Of a stretch of DNA of 64,000 nucleotides, positions 1 through 8,727 are shown in pieces. The stretch spans positions 29,397-93,396 of the forward strand of contig JAHJZX010000034.1 in the NCBI GenBank assembly GCA_018826295.1, read 5' to 3'. This DNA comes from Gammaproteobacteria bacterium (lineage in GTDB: Bacteria; Pseudomonadota; Gammaproteobacteria; Enterobacterales; Alteromonadaceae). The notes below the pieces were generated by a model. That model made no database searches and was not told where the DNA came from. It worked only from the letters and a program-made list of their open reading frames with translations. The stretch's first letter is position 1, and each line of letters begins with the position of its first letter. A program made the translations under genes and the position numbers.

Positions 1-965
1 ATGGTATCGTCCTGGCGGGCGACAAAATGCAGCAGCGGCTCACCCTGCGTTGTGCAGCTGAAATAGCCCAGATCCTGCGTGCGGACCACTGCGGCGGTAT
101 CTGCTTGGCTGACGCAAATTTCTTCCGCTGCGCTGCCTGAGGCGCCTGCGCTGACCTGCAAATGGGGCAGCACAGTGCCTATGGCAGTGGCACTTTGGGT
201 GTCGCGGTTCAGGCTGATACAGCCCACTTCAGAGCAGCCATATTGTTGAAACAGATGCCTGACTTGCGGTCGTACCTGCGCAAATGCCGGGGCCGACATC
301 AAGCTGCCGGAAATCATTGCTGCGTGCAGCTTGCTGCCTTTGGGCCAAAACGGCAGCAGGGCGCTTAACATAGCCGGCGAGGTGTACAGCAAGGGTTTAT
401 CGCTGGCCAGCAATTGCTTCAGTAAAAACTTTGGATTGATATTAGTAATAATACGCGGCACCAGGCCACGCTGCAGCGCTACCAGCACACCACAAATTAA
501 GCCATATGAATGGGTTACCGGGCAGGCCACCAGTGGGGTCATCTGCTGCGCCTCAGGAAAATGCTGGCAATAGCTGTTAATTTCTACCGCTATGTCAGAC
601 CAGCTGCGTTTAATGCATTTTGATGCCCCTGTGGTGCCGGAACTTAGCTGAATAAGGCCGGCTGCCGTAGTACCAGGGGGCGCCTCAAGGCTAATGGGGT
701 TATTCAGGTCGCCATAAAACAGCTGCTCACAGCCAGCCTTCTGTGCATAGCGCTCGGCCAGGTCTTTGGGGGTGCTGGCATGAACAGGCAATACGGACAG
801 CTGTTGCTCTCTGGCGTAAAGACACAGCGCCAGTCCGACAAAGGTATCTGGCAGGCAGTAAGCAATATGGCCGCCGGGTTGCTGCAATTGTGCTATGCCG
901 GCAAAGTGAGCAAATTGTTGCTGTAACGCCGTTTCGGCATAGAAGGTATCATCAATATATAACAT
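1..965 (-). CDS. asbC: AMP-dependent aryl ligase, AsbC-like (partial, runs off left edge)
   Basis: Reading the minus strand from an ATG at 965 gives about 321 codons without a stop down to base 1, so the 3' end lies outside the window. The translation starts MLYIDDTFYAETALQQQ and carries the adenylate-forming P-loop SSGTTGASK near residue 108, followed by an A5-like YGCSEVG stretch. In petrobactin synthesis AsbC activates 3,4-dihydroxybenzoate as the adenylate and loads it on the carrier protein AsbD; AsbC is about 410 residues, so roughly 90 are missing here. The start overlaps the end of asbB by 14 bases, implying translational coupling. The asbA-asbB-ligase order is what suggests AsbC rather than a generic acyl-CoA synthetase. 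AsbD, AsbE and AsbF equivalents would lie beyond base 1. Confidence 0.72.
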   Translation of the reverse strand, partial: MLYIDDTFYAETALQQQFAHFAGIAQLQQPGGHIAYCLPDTFVGLALCLYAREQQLSVLPVHASTPKDLAERYAQKAGCEQLFYGDLNNPISLEAPPGTTAAGLIQLSSGTTGASKCIKRSWSDIAVEINSYCQHFPEAQQMTPLVACPVTHSYGLICGVLVALQRGLVPRIITNINPKFLLKQLLASDKPLLYTSPAMLSALLPFWPKGSKLHAAMISGSLMSAPAFAQVRPQVRHLFQQYGCSEVGCISLNRDTQSATAIGTVLPHLQVSAGASGSAAEEICVSQADTAAVVRTQDLGYFSCTTQGEPLLHFVARQDDT

Positions 966-2745
966 CGCTGGCTCCATGGCGGCTCTGATGCAGGGGGTTA
1001 GGAATACGATGGTGAAATTCGCTGCCCGGCTGGCCACTGAGCTTTTTGCGCAGCAGCGATTCTGTCTGGATCTGTGCCTGATGCAAATCCAGCTGCGCCA
1101 GCCGGGCCGACCAGCCTTTTGCTGTTGCCGCGTAGCGGCTTAGTGCCTCGTCTATCCGTAGCCAAAACAGTGCTTCGGGATAAGCAAACTGCTGTTCGAG
1201 TAAAAACGCCAGCTCGGCCAGGTTATAGACAAACAGCGTATCAACCAGCAGCTCGCGTAGTGCTTCGATAGAAGACATCCAGTAATAACGATCGTCTGCG
1301 CCCAGGCGGTAATCCGGATGCAAAGCGGTAAAATCCGGTTGCAGCCCGGGTTCGTCTAAAAAGGTACTGACAAACTCCAGGCTTTCATGAAAATCGCGCA
1401 GCACCAGCTGTTGCGGCCAGCCATTGTCGTGTAACAGCGTCATGTTCTGCGCATGGGTTTCCAGCGCGATACCATGGCGCACCAGTAAGTGCCAAACCGG
1501 TATCACTACCACCTCGATCAGGCGATCTAACCAGCATTGTATGCCATAGCGTTGCAGCCAGGGTGCGATAAAGGCGGCGCCGTCGGCTTCTGTCAGCGTT
1601 AAGGCGACAAAGGGCGTTGCGCGGTAACCGCTGGCATACAGTGGGCGGCTATCGCGAAATATCACACTTAATGCCGGTGCCAGTTTTACCAGCCAATGTT
1701 GGTTAGGGGGCGCTGCGGCGTCGTTTAATACCAGGCCGGCGTATTCAGACTGAATATCCAACGCTGTGTTTTGTTCAAACCAGGGATCTTGCTCAATTAT
1801 GCTTTGCAGCCACCGGCTTAGCCGCGGAGCTGTACAGACGGAATGCGGCTCTATAGTGCGCAGCGACGAACTGTTCACCACATTAAGCGGCAGCTTAATA
1901 TTGGCTTTATCTTTGTGGCTGACATTAAACAGCGTGCGCAGTGAAATACCCGCCTGATAATAGTCGCCGGCACGACCAAGTACGATCAACTGCCGCAGCG
2001 CGACAGGCTGCTCAATAGCCTGTTGTAATGCGTTAAGTTGCCACGGATGCACCGGTAACAAGGCGTAATCTGTCAGTGCCGCGCCTTCAGCCTGCATGGC
2101 ATCGCACAGCTGTTGCCAGGTTGCACTGCCCAGTTCACGCTGCCAAAATGCTGTTTCGCTTGGGCAATCCAGTTGCATCGCCAAAAAAGGTCGCCGTACT
2201 GCCAACCAGCACAGTTGAAACGGCTGGCCAGCTTCAGGCCCATAGCGCGCATGGTCGGCCAGGCTAAAGCCGCTGCGGGCTTTAAAGCAGGGATGATATG
2301 GATGGCCTTCGTCAATGGTCGACTCCAGGGCGATATAATCAAGGCTACGACGAGACCTTGAGCGGCGCAGGTTATGCTGATTCCAGCGGCAAAACGTGAT
2401 GGTTTGCTGCAGTTCCTGCAACAGCCGCTGCGTGGCATCAGGACTGCCAGGTAACGCCTGTACCAGCGCGGCTAAATTTACCCTCTGCGCCACGCCGTTA
2501 TGCAGTTGGCAGATATCGTCTGCTACCAGACGTACCCGGCCAAAACCCGACAGCCTGCCGCGAGCCCGGTAAGCCTGCTCAGCGATGTGAAAGCTAAAAT
2601 AGCGGCCATCAAACCGGTAGGGCACTATCTGCTCAAACAACACAGCTTCCAGCAGTTGCCGCAGTACCCGGGCGTGGTGAGGGCAGTCAACTGCTGTCTG
2701 CCTGGGGAGCGACAGTTCAGGTGCAATAACCTCAGGCCAGCTCAC
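952..2745 (-). CDS. asbB: IucA/IucC-family siderophore synthetase, AsbB-like
   Basis: This 597-residue NRPS-independent siderophore (NIS) synthetase shows the family hallmarks: GHPYHPCFKARSGF (ATP/citrate binding) near residue 147, LLPVHPWQ in the middle, and ALETHAQN, LRDFHE toward the C-terminus. The C-terminal HRIPNPLHQSR and the overall layout recall Bacillus AsbB, which condenses the second spermidine or dihydroxybenzoyl-spermidine arm onto citrate in petrobactin. It overlaps asbA upstream and the ligase gene downstream by 14 bases each, so the three genes form one tightly coupled operon. The exact substrate is inferred from gene order and family resemblance; other NIS products such as aerobactin-like compounds are less likely because no N6-hydroxylysine genes are seen. 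Confidence 0.8.
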   Translation of the reverse strand: MSWPEVIAPELSLPRQTAVDCPHHARVLRQLLEAVLFEQIVPYRFDGRYFSFHIAEQAYRARGRLSGFGRVRLVADDICQLHNGVAQRVNLAALVQALPGSPDATQRLLQELQQTITFCRWNQHNLRRSRSRRSLDYIALESTIDEGHPYHPCFKARSGFSLADHARYGPEAGQPFQLCWLAVRRPFLAMQLDCPSETAFWQRELGSATWQQLCDAMQAEGAALTDYALLPVHPWQLNALQQAIEQPVALRQLIVLGRAGDYYQAGISLRTLFNVSHKDKANIKLPLNVVNSSSLRTIEPHSVCTAPRLSRWLQSIIEQDPWFEQNTALDIQSEYAGLVLNDAAAPPNQHWLVKLAPALSVIFRDSRPLYASGYRATPFVALTLTEADGAAFIAPWLQRYGIQCWLDRLIEVVVIPVWHLLVRHGIALETHAQNMTLLHDNGWPQQLVLRDFHESLEFVSTFLDEPGLQPDFTALHPDYRLGADDRYYWMSSIEALRELLVDTLFVYNLAELAFLLEQQFAYPEALFWLRIDEALSRYAATAKGWSARLAQLDLHQAQIQTESLLRKKLSGQPGSEFHHRIPNPLHQSRHGASDVIY

Positions 2746-4606
2746 GCGCTACCTCTGCTGAACTCTCATCGCTGGAGGTGGGCCCGGACAGCTTGCTGGC
2801 GGTGTACAACGGATTGCTTATCCGGGTATAAACTGCCAGTTCGTTTTCAGCCTGCAGCTCGTCGACGTCCTCTACCCGGGTCAGCAGGTTACCTTTGCAT
2901 GGTATTGTCTGGCGGTACAGCATCGACTCGATCAATGCCCGGCCGCGTTCTGACATCCGGGGCAGCAGGCTAAACAAACGGTTACGGGCTTCTTGCACTA
3001 ATACTGCTTCAGACAGCAGGCCGTCCAGACCAAAGCGGTTGATTACGGCAAATAACTGATTGATAAGCAAGTAATAACTAAACCTATCGAAGATCACCGC
3101 ATCGGGGTAAAACAACTTAGCGCATTGCTGTAAGCCAGGTTCAAGCTGCAACAGGTTATCACGCTGCGACTCGGCCAGATAAAAGCCCTGATTGTCGCGG
3201 TAGTAATAGGCACCAGGATAGCCGTTACTTAATTCCAGAATCGAGTTTTGCTGGTGAGCTTCCAGTGCTATGCCCAGTTGGTCAAACAGTTGAATGGCCG
3301 GCGCTATGGCGCACTGCCAGTAGCGGTTGAACCAGTCGAGGCTGGTTTGTTGTAGCGAGGTACCCTGCTGTTGGCTTAACTGCATAATAATTTTCGCCAG
3401 TCGGGATGGCTGGGCCGGCAGAACCGGCTCTTGCAGTAAGGCCGCCAACGACTGCACTCCAGCCAGCCCTGTGTCGGCGCTTTGCTGATAAAACGGATTG
3501 TCACGGATAATAAATTCAAAACCGCTCTCCTGCTGCTGCAGTAGCGCCAGCGACAGGTAGGCGGGATCAGAAATAAGACGAAACTCAGGCTGGCGCTGGC
3601 TAAAGCCATTGGCAGCCAGTAATCTGGCCAGAGTTACACCAGCTTCAAGCTCGTAGTGCATGTTAATACGCAGTGAGTTGGTGATCTTGACCGGAATAGA
3701 CACTTTCACCATGTAATTGAGTTCGTCACAATACAAGGTGCGTACCGAGGACGTAGCGGTAAACCGCGGCCCCAGAGGCCCGATGTCGATCAGTTGCTCA
3801 GTGCCAAGCAGCTGCTGGATATTTTGCTGCGTAACTAACCACTGCGCCTGCAGCGGATGCACGGCCAGCAGCACCATACCTTGCTGACAACGTTGCTCGG
3901 CCTGCTGGCGTAGCGCCGCGTCGGGCTCTCGGCGGGCAATGTCTGCCACGATCTGCTCTGCGCTTTGCGCCAACACTGAGTTTTGTATCACCAGCTCTGC
4001 TGTCGCCGCGAAAAAGTGTAATTTAAAGCGGCCTTTAAGCTCAGGCGCATAGTGTACGTGCTGCCAGCGATGCATGCCCTGACGGGATTTGGGCGTAGGA
4101 TGCAGCCAGTGGCCGAACAGAATAGACTGCTCGGTGTCGATAAAGCGTGTGCTGTGCAGTTGTGGATCGTCGAACCTTGCCTGCAGGTATTGCGTCATGA
4201 TCTGGTGGCTTTCCAGCGTACGTGCCGTCAGTTCAAGTTGTTGCTCGCTGATCGTTGTCCGGCGTCCTGGCTGGGCATAAATTTCCCGAATAAGCAGCAT
4301 GATGGCCGATATCGAGTCAAGCGGTTGCCAGTCCAGACTGCCAGTTTGTAACTGATAACAAGCGGTCAGCCGGTGTCTGCCGACCAGCGAGCGATAAGCA
4401 GCACCAATCGCCAGACGTTGTTCGGTGTTGGCTAATTGCAATTCAATGACGTACTGGCTCTGTGGGTCTATTTCCAGGCCGCAGCATCTTTGCCACTGGC
4501 AACCCGAATGCCAGACACCTGGCTGAATTTCTCTGAGATAAGCGTTAACAAACGCCTGAAAGGACGCATTATCTGCGACTTGCCTGGCTTGAAATGCCAT
4601 GCACAA
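2732..4606 (-). CDS. asbA: IucA/IucC-family siderophore synthetase, AsbA-like
   Basis: First gene of the siderophore operon, 624 residues. The N-terminus (ARQVADNASFQAFVNAYLRE, then PGVW) has the pattern of Bacillus AsbA, which amidates citrate with spermidine as the first committed step of petrobactin assembly. NIS synthetase motifs are GHWLHPTPKSRQG near residue 166, LLAVHPLQAQW near 250 and ALEAHQQNS near 430. A Fur-like palindrome lies 41-55 bases upstream of the ATG, and a second palindromic motif lies just beyond it, so the operon has its own iron-regulated promoter separate from the MATE gene upstream. The start at 4606 (MCMAFQARQ) has a second in-frame ATG two codons later; AGGAG-like GGAGTTG just upstream supports 4606. 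Confidence 0.82.
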   Translation of the reverse strand: MCMAFQARQVADNASFQAFVNAYLREIQPGVWHSGCQWQRCCGLEIDPQSQYVIELQLANTEQRLAIGAAYRSLVGRHRLTACYQLQTGSLDWQPLDSISAIMLLIREIYAQPGRRTTISEQQLELTARTLESHQIMTQYLQARFDDPQLHSTRFIDTEQSILFGHWLHPTPKSRQGMHRWQHVHYAPELKGRFKLHFFAATAELVIQNSVLAQSAEQIVADIARREPDAALRQQAEQRCQQGMVLLAVHPLQAQWLVTQQNIQQLLGTEQLIDIGPLGPRFTATSSVRTLYCDELNYMVKVSIPVKITNSLRINMHYELEAGVTLARLLAANGFSQRQPEFRLISDPAYLSLALLQQQESGFEFIIRDNPFYQQSADTGLAGVQSLAALLQEPVLPAQPSRLAKIIMQLSQQQGTSLQQTSLDWFNRYWQCAIAPAIQLFDQLGIALEAHQQNSILELSNGYPGAYYYRDNQGFYLAESQRDNLLQLEPGLQQCAKLFYPDAVIFDRFSYYLLINQLFAVINRFGLDGLLSEAVLVQEARNRLFSLLPRMSERGRALIESMLYRQTIPCKGNLLTRVEDVDELQAENELAVYTRISNPLYTASKLSGPTSSDESSAEVARELA

Positions 4607-4646
4607 CTCCTGAAGCTTGCGCCGGTTACTAAACTGCCCTGCAAGT

Positions 4647-4661
4647 TAATGATAATCATTA
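4647..4661 (-). promoter_or_regulatory. Fur-like box upstream of asbA
   Basis: TAATGATAATCATTA is a perfect 7-1-7 inverted repeat matching the Fur-box pattern. It lies 41 bases upstream of the asbA start, where a promoter is expected, so iron-replete Fur would repress the biosynthesis operon. Confidence 0.8.
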
Positions 4662-4673
4662 CTGTCTGCAAAT

Positions 4674-4694
4674 AAATTTACAATTGTTACATTT
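4674..4694 (-). promoter_or_regulatory. Copy 1 of the AATGTNACAATTGTAA motif (upstream of asbA)
   Basis: These 21 bases are an exact reverse complement of 6218-6238. Read in the direction of asbA transcription the core is AATGTAACAATTGTAA, with an ACAATTGT palindrome at its centre. It sits 12 bases upstream of the Fur-like box, the usual place for an activator. The last bases overlap the MATE stop codon. Confidence 0.5.
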
Positions 4695-6064
4695 TACGGC
4701 AAGCTGGCCGGTCTAAAACGCCAGACATAAGCCAGCGCCAGTAGGAACGTCAGCCATTCAGCTGTCGGTAAGCCGATCAGAAATAGCCACTGTGCCGGCG
4801 CAGGGCTAAATACAGCAGCATGATAAAACAGCCCGTAAAACAGCAATAGCATGGCCCCGGGCAATACGATACTGCGGCAAGATGCCAGCGTGGCTGATGC
4901 ACCGGGCTGATGCACAGCGGTAAGATAACAACTGAGCACTATATTAGTGCCATTAACCAGAAACAGCGGCCACAGCAGCAACATAATATCGCCCGACAGT
5001 TGCGCGACAGTGGCGGCTTCAGCAGCCAAAAACCAACCTACAACGGTCGCCTGGGCGAAAATCAGCACCAATACCAGCCCGCAACCCAAAGCGCCGGTTG
5101 TTAACATCGACAAACTAAGAAACTGACTGATGCGCTGCCGTTTGCCGGCACCGAAATTCTGGCTAACTAACAGATGCAGGGCATCGGCTACGCCATAGCT
5201 GAGCATAACACTTAAAAAAATCAGATAGTTAACCAGGCTAAATGCTGCCACCCCTGCGCTACCCAGTTGCAGCACCAGCAACCAGTTAAGTAACAGAAAT
5301 AACAGACCAACAGATACTTCATTGATAAACTCTGAACAGCCGTTGTAGGCCGTTCGCCATAGCAGCTGCCAGTTTTGCTGATACCACGAAAAGCGCAAAC
5401 TGCGGCGCCGACTGAAAAACCAGCTGGCTAATACGGCAAACTGCAGCAACTGGGCTATGGCAGTGGCATAAGCCGCGCCGGCCATGCCCATTTGCCAGTG
5501 CACAATAAACAGTGCATCAAACACGATATTGCTCAGCGCCCCTGTTACCAGCGCCCAGGTTGCCAGCAGCGGGTGACCGTCCATACGGACAAAGTAATAC
5601 AGCACCATAGTGCTTAGCTGGCCAATAAATACCCAGCGCATCACTGCCAGATATTGCTGCATCAGTGGTTGCACCTCAAGCGGAGCCCAAAGCAACCACA
5701 ATAGCCAGGGTTCAGCCAGATAACTGGCGATGGCAAAGACACTGTTTAGTAGCACGGCCAGCATCATGACCTTACTAAACAACGCTGATGCCAGGGCACT
5801 ATCCTGCTGTCCGAGGTATTTACCCACGGTAACGGCGCCACCTATTGCCAGCATCAAAGAAATAGCTATCAGTAAGCTGAAATAAGGCAACAACAAACTG
5901 ATTGCAGCCAGGGCGTTGGCTCCGAGCTGATTACCGACAAAAATGCCATCTACCAGGTTAGCCGTAGTAAGGGCCAGTAAGCCAACGACAGAGGGTAATA
6001 GATAGTAAAAAAAAGTCTTTAAGATCGGCCCTTCAAGCGCCGGATTGCTGGTACCTGATGTCAT
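4694..6064 (-). CDS. MATE-family efflux transporter, probable siderophore exporter
   Basis: This 456-residue protein has about twelve hydrophobic segments and the MATE pattern of two MatE repeats. The first begins LPSVVGLLALTTANLVDGIFVGNQLG (given here in part) around residues 24-49. MATE proteins export cations, drugs and some natural products using H+ or Na+ gradients. Its place between a siderophore biosynthesis operon on the same strand and the divergent siderophore receptor makes export of the petrobactin-like product the most economical role; this is inference from context. A third copy of the AATGTNACAATTGTAA motif lies about 90 bases upstream. The closest family names are NorM/DinF-like, and I cannot decide the subfamily by eye. 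Confidence 0.75.
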   Translation of the reverse strand: MTSGTSNPALEGPILKTFFYYLLPSVVGLLALTTANLVDGIFVGNQLGANALAAISLLLPYFSLLIAISLMLAIGGAVTVGKYLGQQDSALASALFSKVMMLAVLLNSVFAIASYLAEPWLLWLLWAPLEVQPLMQQYLAVMRWVFIGQLSTMVLYYFVRMDGHPLLATWALVTGALSNIVFDALFIVHWQMGMAGAAYATAIAQLLQFAVLASWFFSRRRSLRFSWYQQNWQLLWRTAYNGCSEFINEVSVGLLFLLLNWLLVLQLGSAGVAAFSLVNYLIFLSVMLSYGVADALHLLVSQNFGAGKRQRISQFLSLSMLTTGALGCGLVLVLIFAQATVVGWFLAAEAATVAQLSGDIMLLLWPLFLVNGTNIVLSCYLTAVHQPGASATLASCRSIVLPGAMLLLFYGLFYHAAVFSPAPAQWLFLIGLPTAEWLTFLLALAYVWRFRPASLP

Positions 6065-6152
6065 GGTTTATGCGTTTTCCCTATACCTGTCAGTATTCAA
6101 TTCGCTGTGGCGGCAAGATGCTACGCGGCCCAGCCTGGCTCGGCAATCAAGG

Positions 6153-6168
6153 TTACAATTGTGACATT
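6153..6168 (-). promoter_or_regulatory. Copy 3 of the AATGTNACAATTGTAA motif (upstream of MATE gene)
   Basis: Read on the minus strand this is AATGTCACAATTGTAA, differing at one base from the two other copies. It points toward the MATE start at 6064, about 89 bases away, in the same orientation relative to the gene as the other copies have to theirs. Confidence 0.42.
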
Positions 6169-6217
6169 CTGTCCGGCGCGGTTCTGGAGGGATCTCAGCC
6201 GGCGTGCCGTTAGCTAC

Positions 6218-6238
6218 AAATGTAACAATTGTAAATTT
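6218..6238 (+). promoter_or_regulatory. Copy 2 of the AATGTNACAATTGTAA motif (upstream of receptor gene)
   Basis: Read on the plus strand the core is AATGTAACAATTGTAA, identical over 21 bases to copy 1 when both are read in the direction of the downstream gene. It lies about 38 bases upstream of the Fur-like box in front of the TonB-dependent receptor. Confidence 0.5.
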
Positions 6239-6275
6239 CATTTTCTTTAGACGGCCGATTCCTATAATGCTTCGC

Positions 6276-6297
6276 AAATAATAATTATTATCATTTG
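6276..6297 (+). promoter_or_regulatory. Fur-like box between MATE and TonB-receptor genes
   Basis: ATAATAATTATTAT at 6278-6291 is a perfect palindrome within an AT-rich Fur-box-like stretch that continues into ATCATTT. It lies about 40 bases upstream of the receptor start and can also serve the divergent MATE side. Confidence 0.75.
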
Positions 6298-6332
6298 AGC
6301 GTTTAGCATTAAACACAGGACACCTATCGCCA

Positions 6333-8666
6333 ATGCAAAATACACACAACAACATAGCGGCACTGCCGCTGGCCATTTCACTGGCGCTGCTCAGTCACTC
6401 AGCTTTAGCCCAGCACAGCGAACAAACAGCGGAGCAGCAGACTATTGAGAAAATTTCTGTGGTCGGTGTGGCGACCAATTTTGCCGTAACGGCTGATGAT
6501 ATCGCCAAAATACAGGCCAATGATTTAAGTGACATCTTCCGGCTGGAGCCGTCTGTTACGGTGGGCGGTGGTGGCCTGGGCATTACGCAACTGGTTTACA
6601 TTCGTGGCTTTGAAGACACTATGCTTAACGTTACCGTTGACGGTGCGCCGCAAACCGGCACCCTGTTTCACCACATTGGCCGGCTGGCGATAGAGCCGGA
6701 ATTGTTGAAAAGCGTTGAAGTGCAGGCCGGGGCTGGCGAAGCTACCGCAGGCGCGGGTGCCATCGGCGGTGCTATCCGTTTTCAGACCAAAGATGCCAAT
6801 GATCTGCTAACCAAAGAGCAGCGTTTTGGTGGCATGCTGAAGATTGGCGGCGGCAGCAATGATTTTTACAAATACAGTGCCAGCGGTTATGGCCGTATTG
6901 GTGACAACTGGAACCTGCTTGCTTCGCACGTAAAAATAGACAGCAACAGCTACAAAGATGGTGACGGTAACGAAATCGCTTACGAGTTTACCGATGCAAC
7001 AGGTAATACCGTGCGTAAGGCGACGGATACCGAGCAGCAGCTAAACTTTATCAAACTAAGCGGTGAGTTCGAACACGGTCAGTACTTGTCGCTGAGCTAC
7101 GAAACACGCGAAGAAGAAGGCAGCTTTCCTTCTAAGCCTAATTTCCCGATTTCACCCAGTAATCCGATCTATCCGATTGAAACAGAGCGCAGCACTACCG
7201 TATTCAATTATGGTATTCAGCAGGGTAGCCTGCTGAACCTGGCCGTTACATTGTACGATACCGAGCAATCCCTGCTGGTGAAAGGTAATCGTGCCTGGCA
7301 CCCTTATCAGGGACAAATTACCACTCGTGGCGGTGATATCCGCAATACACTGGATTTGGCCGCCCATACGCTAACGGTTGGGGTGGAATATCGTGATCAA
7401 CGCTCGTCAGCCGGTACTCTGGGGCAAGCGCTGAGTGCAGAGGAAACCGGTAAAGTGCTGGGGATCTATGCACAAAATCACTGGGACCTCAGTGATACCC
7501 TGCTGCTTAGCTTCGGTGTGCGCTATGACGATTACAGCCTGAACACCACACACAAGTTTTTTGCTGAAAACCAGGCCAGTTTTGCTGCTGTTGCCGCGCA
7601 GTTTCCACAGGTAGCTGAGGCAGGGTTTTTCCTGATAGCCGATTTTGACACCCTTACGCCGGTTGGCCGGGTAGTCGGGCCGGACGGCAGCTTTAGTTAC
7701 CTGAGCCGCAGCTCGGAAGATATCAAAGTCAGCAGTGATGGCCTCAGCGGCAACATTGGCTTGGCCTGGCAACTGACGCCGGCCTGGCAGTTAACGGCGG
7801 GTTATGCCCAGGCGTTACGCGGCAAGGAAGTCGGCGATACCTTTACCATTGATTATAACGGTGTTGAACCCGGCATTAAGGCGGAAGAGGCACAGAATAC
7901 TGAAGTTGGCCTGGAATACAATCAGCACGGCCTGATGTTCAAAATTGCCGCTTACCAGTCTACGCTGGATAACGCCATGAACCTTGAAGTTGGCGGCACC
8001 AATGTGCGCAACATTGGTGACATTGAATCAAACGGCGTAGAACTGAAGCTTGGTTACCAGAAAAATGATCTGCGTATGGTAGCCAGCTATGTACATAACA
8101 ATAGCGAGCTGCATAACTACCAGCCTAATGTGGCGACCAATGCGTTTGACGCTAACGGTGTGCCTATTGTTAATCTGGCGGCCTACAGTGCTGATTTTAA
8201 CGCCTTTAATATTGCTAAAATTCAGGCACCTGCCTTAGTGAATGGTCAGCCGCTTATTTATGATGACATCAAGCTTGAAGGCTACGAACAGCGCGCCATC
8301 GGTAACTCCCGTGGTGATACGTTCAGCCTGGACGTCAGCTACAGTGTGTTGGAAAGTCTGGAAATTGGCTGGTTCTTCACTCATGTGCAGGCGCTGGATG
8401 GCATAGTTGCGCTACATAATGCTGTTAGCAGTGGTGATATCAGTGAGGTGGTAACACTACGCAAGCCTGGCTACAGCCTGCATGACTTCTATGCCAGCTA
8501 TGATGTTAACGACAATATCAGACTGCGGCTGATGGTAAAAAATGCCTTTGATAAAGCGTATCGCGATCATTCCAGCTTTGCTGATTACAGCGAAATCTGG
8601 GAAGGTTTTTCCAGTCATAAAGAACCTGGCCGGGATGTGCGCCTGAGTCTGTCCTGGCAGTTTTAA
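6333..8666 (+). CDS. TonB-dependent outer-membrane siderophore receptor
   Basis: A 777-residue protein with signal peptide (cleavage expected after SHSALA, before QHSEQ). The plug domain covers about residues 45-160 and includes a TonB-box-like segment EKISVVGV and the plug signatures IRGFEDTMLNVTVDGAP and GAGAIGGAIRFQT. The remainder is a 22-strand-type beta barrel ending in LSLSWQF with a terminal aromatic residue. Such receptors import ferric siderophores with energy from TonB-ExbBD. The divergent position to the MATE gene and asb operon and the Fur-like box upstream indicate a role in taking up the locally made petrobactin-type siderophore. Family resemblance alone does not fix the ligand. 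Confidence 0.9.
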   Translation: MQNTHNNIAALPLAISLALLSHSALAQHSEQTAEQQTIEKISVVGVATNFAVTADDIAKIQANDLSDIFRLEPSVTVGGGGLGITQLVYIRGFEDTMLNVTVDGAPQTGTLFHHIGRLAIEPELLKSVEVQAGAGEATAGAGAIGGAIRFQTKDANDLLTKEQRFGGMLKIGGGSNDFYKYSASGYGRIGDNWNLLASHVKIDSNSYKDGDGNEIAYEFTDATGNTVRKATDTEQQLNFIKLSGEFEHGQYLSLSYETREEEGSFPSKPNFPISPSNPIYPIETERSTTVFNYGIQQGSLLNLAVTLYDTEQSLLVKGNRAWHPYQGQITTRGGDIRNTLDLAAHTLTVGVEYRDQRSSAGTLGQALSAEETGKVLGIYAQNHWDLSDTLLLSFGVRYDDYSLNTTHKFFAENQASFAAVAAQFPQVAEAGFFLIADFDTLTPVGRVVGPDGSFSYLSRSSEDIKVSSDGLSGNIGLAWQLTPAWQLTAGYAQALRGKEVGDTFTIDYNGVEPGIKAEEAQNTEVGLEYNQHGLMFKIAAYQSTLDNAMNLEVGGTNVRNIGDIESNGVELKLGYQKNDLRMVASYVHNNSELHNYQPNVATNAFDANGVPIVNLAAYSADFNAFNIAKIQAPALVNGQPLIYDDIKLEGYEQRAIGNSRGDTFSLDVSYSVLESLEIGWFFTHVQALDGIVALHNAVSSGDISEVVTLRKPGYSLHDFYASYDVNDNIRLRLMVKNAFDKAYRDHSSFADYSEIWEGFSSHKEPGRDVRLSLSWQF

Positions 8667-8727
8667 GTTGTATCAGGCAACCGGCAACTATGCCGCCGGT
8701 TGCCGACATAGTTGCAGGAGTAATAAC

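Noticed and set aside
2073..2438. A 121-residue minus-strand frame within asbB
   Set aside because: It is an out-of-frame shadow of the synthetase, which has clear family motifs in the main frame.
6068..6241. A 57-residue minus-strand frame with a Cys-x2-Cys-x3-Cys cluster just upstream of the MATE gene
   Set aside because: It lacks a good ribosome site, and its codons coincide with two copies of the AATGTNACAATTGTAA motif, so the sequence is better explained as regulatory DNA than as a gene.
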